NCBI GenBank assembly: GCA_963751775.1
Contig: CAVVVW010000020.1
Coordinates: 1 to 64,000 of the forward strand
DNA from: CADEEN01 sp963751775
GTDB lineage: Bacteria > Pseudomonadota > Gammaproteobacteria > Burkholderiales > Burkholderiaceae_C
Reading direction: 5' to 3'
DNA: 64,000 bases
The position numbers and the translations under genes were made by a program. The notes below the pieces were generated by a model. That model had not been told where the DNA came from. It saw only the letters and a list, made by a program, of their open reading frames with translations, and searched no databases. Below, in pieces: positions 37,862-47,610 of the stretch; the stretch's first letter is position 1, and every line of letters begins with the position of its first letter.

Positions 37862-39073
37862 TCAGCCTCCGGCGCCGCTGTCGGGCGTGCGCTCGTCGTG
37901 GGGGAGGAAGTCGAACAAGCGCACACCGACGGTGGTGATGAGAAACGCCACGCCGATGCCGCCCAGGCCGAGCAACAGCTCCGGCCAGCGCGGCACATAA
38001 GCCCGTGACGGCGCCGTCGCCGAAGCTGCTGCGCATTTCGAAGCCCGGGAAGATGTCGAGCGGGAAGGCCTGGCCGCCGATGATGAAGACATACAGCCAG
38101 GCGAAGGCACCGAGCAGCACCAGCAGCGAGGCGGCAAGATTGCTGCGTTCACCGGCCAGGCGCGGGTGGAAGACCAGCAGCAACGGCAGCATCGATCCGA
38201 GCACGACGTAGCCGGCCCAGAACAGCGCGGCGAAGACGTCGCCGCCACCGCGGCCGAGCAGGATGAAGGCCTCGAAGCCGTCCTGGCGCGCGAAGTACAG
38301 GTTGGTCATGTGAAAGACCACCACCAGGTACAACGCCGCGGCGGCGAAGACGCCCAGCAGGCGCATCAGGCGCGGCGCACGGCCGCGTCGAGCGTCTGGC
38401 CGTGCCAGGCCAGCAAGGCCGACTGCACGAGCAGGAACACCGCCAGTCCCCAGCCGAACGACATCACGATGAACAGCGGCGCCAGCAACGCCGACTGGTA
38501 GGCCTGGCGCGCGACCAGGAAGCCGAAGATCGAGCCGGTGCCGGTGGTCAGCGCGAAGCGCCAGACCAAGGCGGCGATGCCCACCGCCTGCGTGTAGCCG
38601 TTGAAGCGGCGTTCGAACATCGTCCACAGATAGATCGCGACGATGGCGAACATGCCGCTGTAGAGGAACACGTTCCAGGCGAAGACCGAGCTGAAGTTGT
38701 AGTGCGTGGCGGCGACGATCAGGCGCTCGGGACGCCCGAGGTCGAGCATCAGCACCATCAGCCCGCCGGCCAGCAGCGCCAGCGACAGCAGCGCCGACAG
38801 CGGCGCGCGCTGCTTGTAGACGCCGATGCCGAACACCGAGCCGATCGACGCCACATTGAGCACGCCCGAGCCGGCGACGATCATGAAGATCGCGAACACA
38901 TGCGGCAGGCCCCACACGACGTGGTTGTTCATGCCGGTGATGACATGGCCGCGCTCTTCCATCAGGTGCGCGGCGCCCAACCCGGCCAGCGTGACCAGGC
39001 CGCCGAATGCGAGCAGCAGATAGAAGAGTGCGCGCTTGCGCGCCGCTGAGTGCTCGTGGGTAGCAGCGTTCAT
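37862..39073 (-). CDS. dsrP: DsrP, NrfD-like membrane subunit (two frameshifts)
   Basis: About 403 residues with roughly ten hydrophobic helices (HVITGMNNHVVWGLPHVF, FNSSVFAWNVFLYSG-like, HMTNLYFARQDGFEAF). It is the quinone-interacting subunit of DsrMKJOP. Frame changes near 38375 and 38015 split the gene into three readable parts. The C-terminal part ends VGVRLFDFLPHDERTP. The start ATG at 39073 overlaps the expected dsrO stop (ATGA). Confidence 0.9.
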
Positions 39074-39874
39074 TGCGTCATCAAGCCCCTGGTAGCGCAC
39101 ACCGAGATCGAGCCGCAGGTCGGCACGCAGCTGGGTCGTCGCCGCCGCGCGCGCGCGGCGCGAGATCTCGCTGTCGGGGTCGTTCAGGTTGCCGAACACG
39201 ATCGCGCCATGGCCGGCCTGGGTGCAGGCTTCGGCGCAGGCGGTGTTCTGCTGACCCTGGTCGATGCGGTGCACGCACAACGTGCAGCTTTCGACGCAGC
39301 CCTTGCCGCGCGGCACGTCGGGCTTCTGCTCGGTCAGCGTTTCGTGCACGAACGAGCGCGCCTGGTACGGGCAGGCCATCACGCAGTAGCGGCAGCCGAT
39401 GCAGGTGTGGCGATCGACCATCACGATGCCGTCGGCGCGCTTGAACGAGGCGCCCGTCGGGCACACATCGACGCACGGTGGGTCGGCGCAGTGCTGGCAC
39501 ATCACCGGCAGCGACGCGGTGCGCTGGCCTTTGATCTCCTTGATCTCGATCTTGCGGATCCACTGCGCGTCGGTCGGCCGGGTCGGCGTGGCCAGGCCGT
39601 TCTCGGTGTTGCAGGCGCTGACGCAGTCGGTGCAGCCGCTGGCGCACTTCTCGGTGTCGATCAGCAGGCCCCAGCGCACCTTCGGGTTCGCGCCGGCCGA
39701 CGGCGTGCCGGCGGCCGCTGGCGGTGTGGCGGCCTGCGCGACTTCGATCAGGCGCACGCCGCCGGCCAACAGCGTGCCGCCCATCGCGACCGCGGCCACG
39801 CCGAGAAAGCCGCGACGCGAGGCCGTGCCCGGCGTGGTGTCGGGTTCGGCGTCGCTGCGTTCGGCTTGACTCAT
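39070..39874 (-). CDS. dsrO: DsrO, periplasmic ferredoxin-like subunit
   Basis: About 267 residues. A Tat leader (SRRGFLGVAAVAMGG near residue 20) precedes three to four [4Fe-4S] groups: CASGCTDCVSACN, CQHCADPPCVDVCP, CIGCRYCVMACP and CTLCVHR. It is part of the DsrMKJOP complex. As printed, its frame runs without a stop into dsrP. Removing one G of a GGGG run at 39088-39091 gives a C terminus QGLMTQ and a TGA overlapping the dsrP ATG, so the apparent fusion is most likely an artefact. Confidence 0.9.
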
Positions 39875-40266
39875 GGCAGGCTGGCTGGCCAGGGCCAGCT
39901 GCGGCCGGGTTGCGTGGCAACCGAAGCAGTCGATGTGCACTGCCGCGTAGGCGTGGCAGCTGACGCAGAAGTTGGTTTCGGCCTTTGCAACGCTGCCGGT
40001 GGCCGGGCTGGCATGGCAGGCAATGCAGGCCTTGAGGCTGGCCTTGGCGCCGCGAATGCCGCCGCGCACCGTGGCGTCGCGCTGGTGCTTGAGCATCGCC
40101 GGATGGTCACGGCGCATGGTCGCCGGGTCGGCGATGCACTGCGTGCCGGCCCGGGCGTGCTCGATCACCGGTTGAGGTGTGCGGCCGTCGGCCGCCAGCG
40201 CTGGTTGCGTGCAGGCGCCACGGCCAGCACCAGTGCCGACAGATCCAGAAGCACCCGTGCGCGCAA
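39871..40266 (-). CDS. dsrJ: DsrJ, triheme cytochrome c (frame uncertain at both ends)
   Basis: Three haem sites CIACH, CVSCH and CFGCH lie within 60 residues, with the DsrJ-typical upstream segment TQCIADPATMRRDHPAMLKHQR that holds the unusual cysteine ligand. An N-terminal membrane helix (VLLDLSALVLAVAP) is in the neighbouring frame and joins near 40208. The start (TTG at 40266) is tentative. No stop precedes dsrO in the printed frame. A TGA overlapping the dsrO ATG exists one frame away. Confidence 0.8.
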
Positions 40267-40382
40267 CCAAGCGGACGCCGCGGATCCGGCTTCGCCGGTC
40301 CGCTGGCGTCGCCCCAAGGGCCACGAGGTGGCCCGTTCCAGGCCAAAGGGGGAGGCGCCGAAGGCGCTTCGGGGGTGGGCCA
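40267..40382 (-). repeat. GC-rich palindromic dispersed repeat, copy A (dsrL-dsrJ gap)
   Basis: It contains GCGGATCCGGCTTCGCCGG and, near the dsrL stop, GGCCCACCCCCG (minus strand), together with internal hairpins such as GGCGCC/GGCGCTTCGG. The same modules occur after dsrC and soxY. It begins immediately after the dsrL stop and fills the space before dsrJ. Confidence 0.75.
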
Positions 40383-42343
40383 TTACTCGCCGAGACCCAT
40401 CTGGATGTAGCCGGTGGGGCAGACATCGGCGCAGATATGGCAGCCGATGCACTTCGTTGTAGTCGGTGTCGACGTAGCGGCCGGTCGTCGATTTCGCCTT
40501 CGGCACCTTGAACACGGCGGTCTGCGGGCAGTAGACGACGCAGTTGTCGCACTCGAAGCATTGGCCGCAACTCATGCAGCGCTTGGCCTCGGCCTGCGCC
40601 TGGGCTTCGAGCAGCGGCAGCATGCGCTCCTCGAAGTTGTTCAAGGCCTCGTCGGCGGTCAGGTTCACCATCTTGCGCTTGTTGCGCTCGACCCGGTTGA
40701 AGTGGCCGAGGAACAGCTCGCTGTGCGCAATGACGTAGCGGTCGGAGCGGTTGTCGTAGTTGTGGATCGCGCCCGTGCTGGCGTCGGTGCCGCGCAACGG
40801 CTCGTCGATCTGGGTGATCTTCAAGCCCTTCTCGATCATCTTGCGTGCCAGGTCGAAACCGTGCACGTCGATCTTCGGCCGCTTGTCGAGTGCCTCGCTG
40901 CGCAGCTGGCGGTCGATGCCGTCGGCGGCGATGGCGCCGTGCCCGATCGCGGTCGTGAGCAGGTGCGGGCGCACGACGTCGCCACCGACGAACATCCCGG
41001 GCTGGCCCTGCACCTGGTAGTTCTTGTCGGCAGCGATGACGCCCTTGCCGTTGTCGAGCGCTTCGAGCCCGGTGAAATCGACCGCCTGGCCGATCGCCGA
41101 GACGATCAGGTCGGCAGCGATGTCCTGCTCGGTGCCGGCGATCAGCTTCACGTCGAGCTTGCCGCCGACGATCTTGGCCTCGCAGCGGGCCACGCGCAGC
41201 GCCGTGGCACGGCCGTCGGCACCACGGATCACCGCCACCGGCGCCAGCCCGTCGCGGATGGCGATGCCTTCGGCCAGCGCATGCTCGACCTCGTTCTTGC
41301 TGGCCTGCATCTTGTCGATGGTGAAGATCGAGGTCAGCGTGACCTCGGCGCCCATGCGCGCCGACAGCGAGGCGGCGTCGTGCGCCGCGAAGCCGCCGAT
41401 CACGTTCTCGGGCCGGTCGCTCTCGTGCACCTGGTCGATGTGGCCCAGGCGCCGGGCCACGGTGGCGACGTCGATCGAGGTGTCGCCGCCGCCGATGACG
41501 ACCACCCGCTTGCCGACATGCTGCATGCGCCCGTCGTTGAAGGCCTTCAGGAAGGCCGTGGCCGTGACCACGTTGGGCGCTTCGGCGCCTTCGACCGCCA
41601 ACGCGCGGCCGCTTTGCGCGCCCAGGCCCAGGAACACGGCGTCGAAGCCGGTCTTGATGTCATCGAGCGTGATGTCGGTGCCGATGCGGCAGTTCATGCG
41701 CAGCGTGACGCCGAGGTCGACGATGCGCTGCGATCTCGGCGTCCAGCACTTCGCGCGGCGTGCGAAAGCCCGGGATGCCGTAGCGCATCATGCCGCCGGC
41801 CTCCTTGCGCTCGTCGAAGATCGTCACCGCGTGGCCCTTCCGGGCCAGCTGGTACGCCGCCGACAGGCCGGCCGGCCCGGCGCCGATGACGGCCACCGTC
41901 TTGCCGGTCTGCTGGCTCGGCTTCGGGAATCCGAGCTTGTGCTCGATGGCCCATTCGCCGAGGAAATGCTCGACCGAATTGATGCCGACGAAGTCCTCGA
42001 CCTGGTTGCGGTTGCAGCCCGATTCGCAGGGCGCCGGGCAGACGCGGCCCATCACCGAGGGCAGCGGATTGGCTTCGGTCAGGCGGCGCCAGGCGTACTC
42101 CTGCCACGGCACGCCGGCGGGGGGCTTCTCGATGCCGCGCACGATGTTGAGGTAGCCGCGGATGTCTTCGCCCGAAGGGCACGCGCCCTGGCACGGTGGT
42201 GTGCTCTGGATGTAGGTCGGGCACTTGTGCGAATGATCGGCGTCGAAGATTTCCTTCTGCCAGGCCAGCGGCTTGGCGTCACCGTCTTTGAAGCGGCGGA
42301 AGGTCAGCGGCTTGGCGGTGCTGGTGTCGGGGGTCATGGACAT
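40383..42343 (-). CDS. dsrL: DsrL, NAD(P)H:acceptor flavoprotein (two frameshifts)
   Basis: About 653 residues. An N-terminal Fe-S domain (CQGACPSGEDIRGYLN, CPAPCESGCNR) is followed by an FAD fold VAVIGAGPAGLSAAYQLARKG, an NAD(P) fold VVVIGGGDTSIDVATVARRL and a C-terminal ferredoxin domain (CMSCGQCFECDNCVVYCP, then CIGCHICADVCPTGY). DsrL couples rDsrAB to NAD. Frame changes near 41715 and 40455 are each restored by deleting one G. The second reveals the last cluster and the end IQMGLGE. Confidence 0.93.
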
Positions 42344-42380
42344 CGGGAGACTTCCTCAGAGGTTCAGCGATGGCGGGGGC

Positions 42381-43660
42381 TCACCGGCTTTCCAGGCGCT
42401 CGATGCCAAGTGCCTTGAGTACGAACTTCTCGAACGCCGGTTCGGTGGTGCCGTTCTTCATCTTGCGGATGAAGTACTTCTCGAACGCGATCTTGGCCAG
42501 ATGGACCCACTTGCCCTTCTTGAACCAGTTCACGTTGCGCGGCGGGATTTGCGGCAAGGCCACGAAGGCGGCACCGGTGTCGCCCATGTCGGCCAGACAG
42601 ATGGCGTTCCAGGTCGGCTTGGCGACGACGGCGCGGCCGCTCAGCTCGTCGGCGATGTTGTGCACGATCGCCGTGGTCATGGTCTCGATCATGTAGCCGG
42701 TCTTCGGCGCGCCGGTGGGCGACCGGCGTGACCTCGACCGGCGGAATGGCCACGCACACGCCGGCCGAGAAGATGTTCTTGTAGGCCTTGCTGCGCTGGA
42801 ACTCGTCGATCAGCACGAAGCCGCGCGGGTTGCACAGCTTGGGCACCGCCGCCACGGCGTCCACGCCCTTGAAGGCGGGCAGCATCATGGCCAGCTTGAA
42901 CGGCACTTCGTGCTCCTTCAGCACCTGGCCCGCGTCGTCGAGCTGGGTCACGAACAGCTTTCCCTCCTCGACCTTGGTCGTCTTGGCGTTGGTGATCCAC
43001 TTCATGTCGTGGCCGCGCAATTCGGACTCGAGCATGGACTTGCTGTCACCCACGCCACCCAGGCCCAGATGGCCGATGTACGGCTCGCTGGTGACGAAGG
43101 TGATCGGCACCTTGTTGCGCAACTTGCGGCGGCGCAGGTCGGTGTCGAGAATGAGGGCGAACTCGTAGGCCGGACCGAAGCAGCTGGCCATCGGCATGGC
43201 GCCGATCACCACCGGCCCGGGGTTCTTGAGGAATTCCTGATAGCGCGCCCAGAAGGCCTCGGCGTGATCGACGGTGCAGACCGACTGCGTATGGCCGCCG
43301 TGCGGTCCAGCGCCCGGTACGTCGTCGAAGCTGAGCTTGGGCCCGGTGGTGATGACCAGGTAGTCGTAGGCTCAGGCTGTCGCTGCCGTCGAACTCGAGG
43401 CGGTTGTTGTCGGCGTCGATCCTGGTCACTGCCTTGGCGACGAAGGCGATGCCCTTGCGTTCGAGCAGGGGTGCGATCTTCAGGACAATCTGTTCGCGCT
43501 TGCGCCAGCCCACGGCCACCCAGGGGTTGGACGGCGTGAACTGGAAGTAGTCGACCGCGCTGACGACGGTGACCTTGTGTTCCTTGCCCAGCTTCTCGCG
43601 CATGTCGTAGGCAGCGGGCATGCCGCCGAGGCCTGCACCCATGATGACGACGTGTGCCAT
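42381..43660 (-). CDS. Sulfide:quinone-oxidoreductase-like flavoprotein inserted in the dsr operon (two frameshifts)
   Basis: About 426 residues. The N-terminal FAD fold VVIMGAGLGGMPAAYDMR and DYFQFTPSNPWVAVGW are followed by a cysteine segment MASCFGPAYEFAL, the motif SEPYIGHLGLGG, and a C-terminal amphipathic end (FKKGKWVHLAKIAFEKYF) that could dip into the membrane. This pattern is that of the SQR/flavocytochrome-c family. Frames rejoin by deleting one C near 43372 and one G near 42716. It lies 20 bases after dsrK, a position usually occupied by dsrL. Sulfide or DsrC-linked persulfide oxidation is plausible. Confidence 0.82.
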
Positions 43661-43680
43661 GTTCTTCTCCAGTTGCTGAC

Positions 43681-45177
43681 TTAGTGGGGCTCGCCGAGCC
43701 GGATGGACTTGCTGACCAACTGGTGCACGCCGCCGACCATGCTCATGTCGAAGCCGTAATACGGCAGCACCTTGCTGAATTGGGCCTTGCAGATGGCGCA
43801 GATGGTGGCCATGAAATTGACGCCATGCTGGTCGGCGACGTTCTTCAGCGCTTCCATGCGCGGCAGCGCGCCCTTGACGCGCAACTCGAGCAGGTCGTCG
43901 GTCAGCAGGCCGCCACCGCCGCCGCAGCAGAAGGTGGCTTCGTGGATGGTGCCGGGTGCCATGTCGTGGAACTTGTTGGCCACGGCCTTGATGATTTCGC
44001 GCGGGATGACGAACTGGCCACCTGGCATCGACCCCATGCGCGAGGCACGCGCCACGTTGCATGAGTCATGGAAGGTGATGATGCGGTCGTCGTTCTTTTC
44101 CTTGTCGAACCGGATCGCGCCTTGCTGGATCAGGTCGTAGGTCATCTCGCAGATGTGCTGCGGCACCGGATAGCGCGAATCGAGCCAGTCGAAGGGTCCG
44201 ATCAGGGTGTTCCAGAACGAATAGGCGACGCGCCAGGCATGGCCGCACTCGCCGACCACGATGCGCCGCACGCCCAGCTCCTGCGCCGCCTCCTTGACGC
44301 GCAGCGAGATCTTGTGCATCTGCTCGTAGTTGCCGATGAAGAGGCCGAAGTTGCCGGCCTCGCTGGCCTTCGAGCTCAGCGTCCAGGAAATGCCCGCCGC
44401 GTGAAAGACCTTGGCGTAACCGATCAGGCTTTCGACATGCGGCTCGGAGAAGAAGTCGGCCGAGGGCGTGACGAGCATCACCTCGGCGCCCGCCTGGTCG
44501 AGCGGGAAGCGCACGTCCAGGCCGGTTTCCTCCTTGGTGTCCTCTTCCAGGCCGGCCAGCGTGTCGGCCAGGGCCGGCTCGGGGATGCCCAGGTTGTTGC
44601 CGATGCGGTGCACCTTGCCGATGATCTCGTTGGCGTACTTCTGGCCCAGGCCGACCGAGTCCATGATCTCGCGCGCGGCCATCGTGACCTCGGCCGTATC
44701 GATGCCGTAAGGGCAGAACACCGAGCAACGGCGGCACTCCGAGCACTGGTTGTAGTAGGTCCACCAGTCGTCGAGCACTTCCTTGGTCATGTCGGTGGCG
44801 CCGACGAGCTTGGGGAAATGCTTGCCGGCGAACGTGAAGTAGCGGCGATAGACGCCGCGCATCAGGTCCTGCCGCGCCACCGGCATGTTCTTCGGGTCGC
44901 CGGTGCCGAGGAAGTAGTGGCACTTGTCGGAGCAGGCGCCGCAGTGCACGCACGAGTCCATGTAGACCTGCAGCGAGCGGTACTTGCCGAGCAGCTCGCC
45001 CATCTTGGCGACGGCGCGCTGCTCCCAGCCATCGACCAATTCGTCGGGGAAGCCGATCCGTGCCTGGATGATGGGCGATGCGACAAAGGGCTTGCTGTGC
45101 GCCATCGCGCCCACCGCCACCAGCGGGATCACCGGGTAGGGCTTGAGCTTGGGGGTCTCGAACGGGGCCGTGGCCAT
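43681..45177 (-). CDS. dsrK: DsrK, HdrD-like catalytic subunit
   Basis: 498 residues. Ferredoxin groups CVHCGACSDKCHYF and CSECRRCSVFCPYG are followed by the catalytic noncubane-type cysteine motifs (DSCNVARASRMG, FCCGGGGGLLTDD, CAICKAQF). DsrK is thought to act on the DsrC trisulfide/disulfide at the cytoplasmic face of DsrMKJOP. Intact frame. It is 15 bases from dsrM. Confidence 0.96.
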   Translation of the reverse strand: MATAPFETPKLKPYPVIPLVAVGAMAHSKPFVASPIIQARIGFPDELVDGWEQRAVAKMGELLGKYRSLQVYMDSCVHCGACSDKCHYFLGTGDPKNMPVARQDLMRGVYRRYFTFAGKHFPKLVGATDMTKEVLDDWWTYYNQCSECRRCSVFCPYGIDTAEVTMAAREIMDSVGLGQKYANEIIGKVHRIGNNLGIPEPALADTLAGLEEDTKEETGLDVRFPLDQAGAEVMLVTPSADFFSEPHVESLIGYAKVFHAAGISWTLSSKASEAGNFGLFIGNYEQMHKISLRVKEAAQELGVRRIVVGECGHAWRVAYSFWNTLIGPFDWLDSRYPVPQHICEMTYDLIQQGAIRFDKEKNDDRIITFHDSCNVARASRMGSMPGGQFVIPREIIKAVANKFHDMAPGTIHEATFCCGGGGGLLTDDLLELRVKGALPRMEALKNVADQHGVNFMATICAICKAQFSKVLPYYGFDMSMVGGVHQLVSKSIRLGEPH

Positions 45178-45192
45178 GGCGTGCGGCAGCTG

Positions 45193-45925
45193 CTACTTCT
45201 TGTCGTAGACGGCGGCCCAGGCAGCCAGGTGGCGCACCTCGCGCGAGGTGTCGGCCTGGTTGCGCGTCGGGCTGAAGAACAGGCCCGGCGCATGCAGCAG
45301 CTTGCTGATCGGGAACACCAGCATCAGCGTGGCGACCAGCGCAAGGTGCAGCAGCAGCAGCGGGTCAGTGGGTAAGGGCTGCACGTCGAGCCGCATCAGG
45401 CCCAGCATGAAGGCCTTGACGGCGACGATGTCGGTCGGCGCCACGAAGCGCATGCCCAGCCCGGTGACGCCGATGGCGGCCAGCAACGCCAGGTGCAGGT
45501 GGTCGGAAGGCGTGGAGATGTAGCGCACGCGGTCGACCAGGAAACGCCGCGCCCACAGGCCGGCCAGGCCCGCGACCATCGCGAAGCCGGCGTAGGTCCC
45601 GAACGCCTGCACCCAGACGACCGGCGTCCACACCGGCTGCTGGAAGTAGCGCAGGTGGCGCAGCAGCACCAGCAGCAGCGCGGCGTGGAACATCCAGCCG
45701 AAGAGCCCAGGTCCACTTGCTGGCCTTGAACAGGCTCTCGAAGAAGACCACCTCGCGCGTCAGGCGCAGCGCCACGCCGGTGTTCGTGGTCGGCGCCGGC
45801 GTGGTCGGAATCTTCAGCGGCGCCGGCGTGGCGGCGTAGCGGCGGATCTTGAGGCCGACACCGATGACCAGCACCGCGGTGGCGATGTAGAACAGCGCGG
45901 CGTAGGCGATCGACAGCAAGCTCAT
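45193..45925 (-). CDS. dsrM: DsrM, cytochrome b-type membrane subunit (one frameshift)
   Basis: About 243 residues, five or six hydrophobic helices of the NarI-like fold with histidines (DHLHLALLAAIG, HLALVATLMLVFPISKLLHAPG) suited to haem b. The frame changes near 45708. Removing one G restores KWTWLFGWMFH across the join. It partners DsrK in electron transfer to or from quinone. Confidence 0.92.
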
Positions 45926-46023
45926 GTGGAGACCCGCAAGCAATTCAGGCCGCGGGCTCAGGCCAACGCCTGGCCTGTCGCACCAACGCGCATTCAGTCG
46001 AACGCAGGCAGGGCAATCCCAAG

Positions 46024-46106
46024 CAGACGCCGCGGATCCGGCTTCGCCGGTCCGCCAGCGGCGCCCCCTTGAGGGGGAGCGGCGAAGCCGCTGCGGGGGT
46101 GGGCCA
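46024..46106 (-). repeat. GC-rich palindromic dispersed repeat, copy B (after dsrC)
   Basis: It shares GCGGATCCGGCTTCGCCGG and the GGCCCACCCCCG end with copy A. It also contains a strong hairpin (CAGCGGCTTCGCCGCT) and CCCCCTCAAGGGGG. It starts 2-4 bases after the dsrC stop in the same orientation as copies A and C relative to transcription, and lies upstream of dsrM. Confidence 0.8.
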
Positions 46107-46108
46107 CG

Positions 46109-46441
46109 TCACACGCAGCCGGTGGGCTTGGGCAGGCCGGCGATCTTGCACGCCTGCTTGGCCGGGCCGTAGGGGAACAGCTCGTAGAGGTACTTGCTGT
46201 TGCCCTTCTCGGCGCCGAGCTGCTTGCCGATGGCCTTGGTCAGCACGCGCACGGCCGGCGCGATCTGGTACTCGTTGTAGTAGTCGCGCAGGAAGTTCAC
46301 CACCTCCCAGTGGTTGGGCGTCATGTCGACGTTCTCGCCGACCGCGATCGCCTTGCCGATGTCCTCCGTCCACTCGGACAGGTTGACCAGATAGCCTTCT
46401 TCGTCGGTCTCGTAAGTGGTGCCGTTGACTTCGATGCCCAT
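46109..46441 (-). CDS. dsrC: DsrC sulfur-carrier protein
   Basis: 110 residues. The C-terminal arm carries both conserved cysteines: QACKIAGLPKPTGCV, with CysB in ACK and CysA as the penultimate residue. It accepts persulfide from DsrEFH, presents it to DsrAB and is recycled by DsrMK. Intact and with a good ribosome site. A palindromic repeat directly follows its stop. Confidence 0.97.
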   Translation of the reverse strand: MGIEVNGTTYETDEEGYLVNLSEWTEDIGKAIAVGENVDMTPNHWEVVNFLRDYYNEYQIAPAVRVLTKAIGKQLGAEKGNSKYLYELFPYGPAKQACKIAGLPKPTGCV

Positions 46442-46480
46442 GGGGAGTCTCCTTGTTCGGGATGGATGAAGACCAGGCTG

Positions 46481-46780
46481 TCAGAGCCAGGACTGGTTGT
46501 TGGGGTGTTCGACGACGAGGTCGACGAAGCCGGCGTAGTCGATCGCGGTGACGCCATCGACCAGCTTGCCGGCCATGCCGCGGGCCTCGAGGTCGGGCTG
46601 CAGCGCGTAGACCTTGAGCCGTGCCAGCGCCTCGGCCAGCTCGGCGGACTCGGCGCCGGCGGTCGTGGCCGCATAGACGGCATCTTCGATCAGCAGCAGG
46701 GCATGCCCGGGCCGGGCCAGCCGCAGACAACTCTGCAGCGCGCTCGTGTGGGTGTGGGATTTGTTGACGATGTGCAGCAT
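46481..46780 (-). CDS. dsrH: DsrH (TusB-like) subunit
   Basis: 99 residues, MLHIVNKSHTHTSALQSCLRL at the start and IDYAGFVDLVVEHPNNQSWL at the end, typical of DsrH/TusB. Third subunit of the DsrEFH hexamer that passes persulfide to DsrC. It starts 10 bases after dsrF. Confidence 0.93.
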   Translation of the reverse strand: MLHIVNKSHTHTSALQSCLRLARPGHALLLIEDAVYAATTAGAESAELAEALARLKVYALQPDLEARGMAGKLVDGVTAIDYAGFVDLVVEHPNNQSWL

Positions 46781-46789
46781 GGCGGGTGT

Positions 46790-47147
46790 TCAGAAGGACA
46801 GAACCACGTCCTGCGCGGCCATCAGCTCGCCCATCTCGGCGCTCGACAGCACCTCGACCGGCACCAGCAGGTCGGCTTCGCGTCAAGCCGCGCAGTTCCA
46901 TCGATTCGCGCTCGACGAAGAGCTTCTCGACGTCATAGCCATCGAGTGCGCGGTAGGTGGGTGAATGGTTCTTGACGCCGATGGCCTTGCTGTTCTGGCC
47001 CTTGACGAGTTCATAGACGCCGTCGTCGATGAAGGCCAGGCTGACGTCCTGGTCGAAGGTCGCCGCGATCAACACGACCTCCAGGCTCTCCAGCGCGTAG
47101 ATCGTGCCGAACGGCGCCTTGCGGTTGACGAACATGAACTTCTTCAT
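46790..47147 (-). CDS. dsrF: DsrF subunit (one frameshift)
   Basis: 119 codons. The start MKKFMFVNRKAPFGTIYALE and LAFIDDGVYELVKGQNS match DsrF/TusC. Near 46884 one extra C diverts the frame. Restored, the end reads EADLLVPVEVLSSAEMGEL and VVLSF. Part of the DsrEFH complex. Confidence 0.92.
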
Positions 47148-47151
47148 AGCG

Positions 47152-47232
47152 CCTCCCGCCGGGCCGCCCCAAGGAAGGCGCTGCAGCCCCCTGATGGGGG
47201 GCAGCGAACGAAGTGAGTCTGGGGGCACCATC
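47152..47232 (-). repeat. Palindromic GC-rich repeat, second type (dsrE-dsrF gap)
   Basis: Just after the dsrE stop, the minus strand reads GCCCCCAGACTCACTTCGTTCG followed by CCCCCCATCAGGGGGC, forming hairpins. This differs in sequence from copies A-C but has the same position (immediately after a stop codon, before the next dsr gene). It matches a repeat class I recognise from Burkholderiales intergenic DNA. Confidence 0.65.
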
Positions 47233-47235
47233 ATG

Positions 47236-47595
47236 TCAATCCCCGAAGGTGACCAGGCGGTCGGCCTTGATGCCGCTATCGACCAATTGGCCCAGGCCCG
47301 AGATGCGAAATCCCGGCGCCAGCACTTCGTCCTTGATGCCGCGGCGCAGGGCGGCGGCGACGCAGACGACGAGGTCGACCTTGTGCTCTGCGTTCAACGC
47401 CGACCAGCGATTGACGATGTGGCGGTCGTCCTGCGGCGGCTCGGTCAGCCGGGTGGCGTTGTAGACACCGTCGTGATAGAAGAACACGCGCTGGACCTCG
47501 TGCCCCTGGCGCAGTGCGGCCACGGCGAACTGGTACGCCGTGTCGCTGGCCTGGTGCGTGTACGGCCCCTCGCTGACCATCAAGCCGAATTTCAT
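47236..47595 (-). CDS. dsrE: DsrE subunit
   Basis: 119 residues. MKFGLMVSEGPYTHQASDTAY and the active-site region VDLVVCVAAALRRGI hold the persulfide-binding cysteine of DsrE/TusD. It is slightly shorter than the usual 130 residues. It lies 15 bases after dsrB. Confidence 0.94.
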   Translation of the reverse strand: MKFGLMVSEGPYTHQASDTAYQFAVAALRQGHEVQRVFFYHDGVYNATRLTEPPQDDRHIVNRWSALNAEHKVDLVVCVAAALRRGIKDEVLAPGFRISGLGQLVDSGIKADRLVTFGD

Positions 47596-47610
47596 GTCAC
47601 CACGTCCTGA

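Noticed and set aside
37862..40266. A genuine DsrJ-DsrO-DsrP triple fusion
   Set aside because: The open frame joins a triheme cytochrome, a Tat-exported protein and a membrane protein, which is topologically unlikely. Stops overlapping the next ATG exist one frame away, and a GGGG run explains the dsrO-dsrP join.
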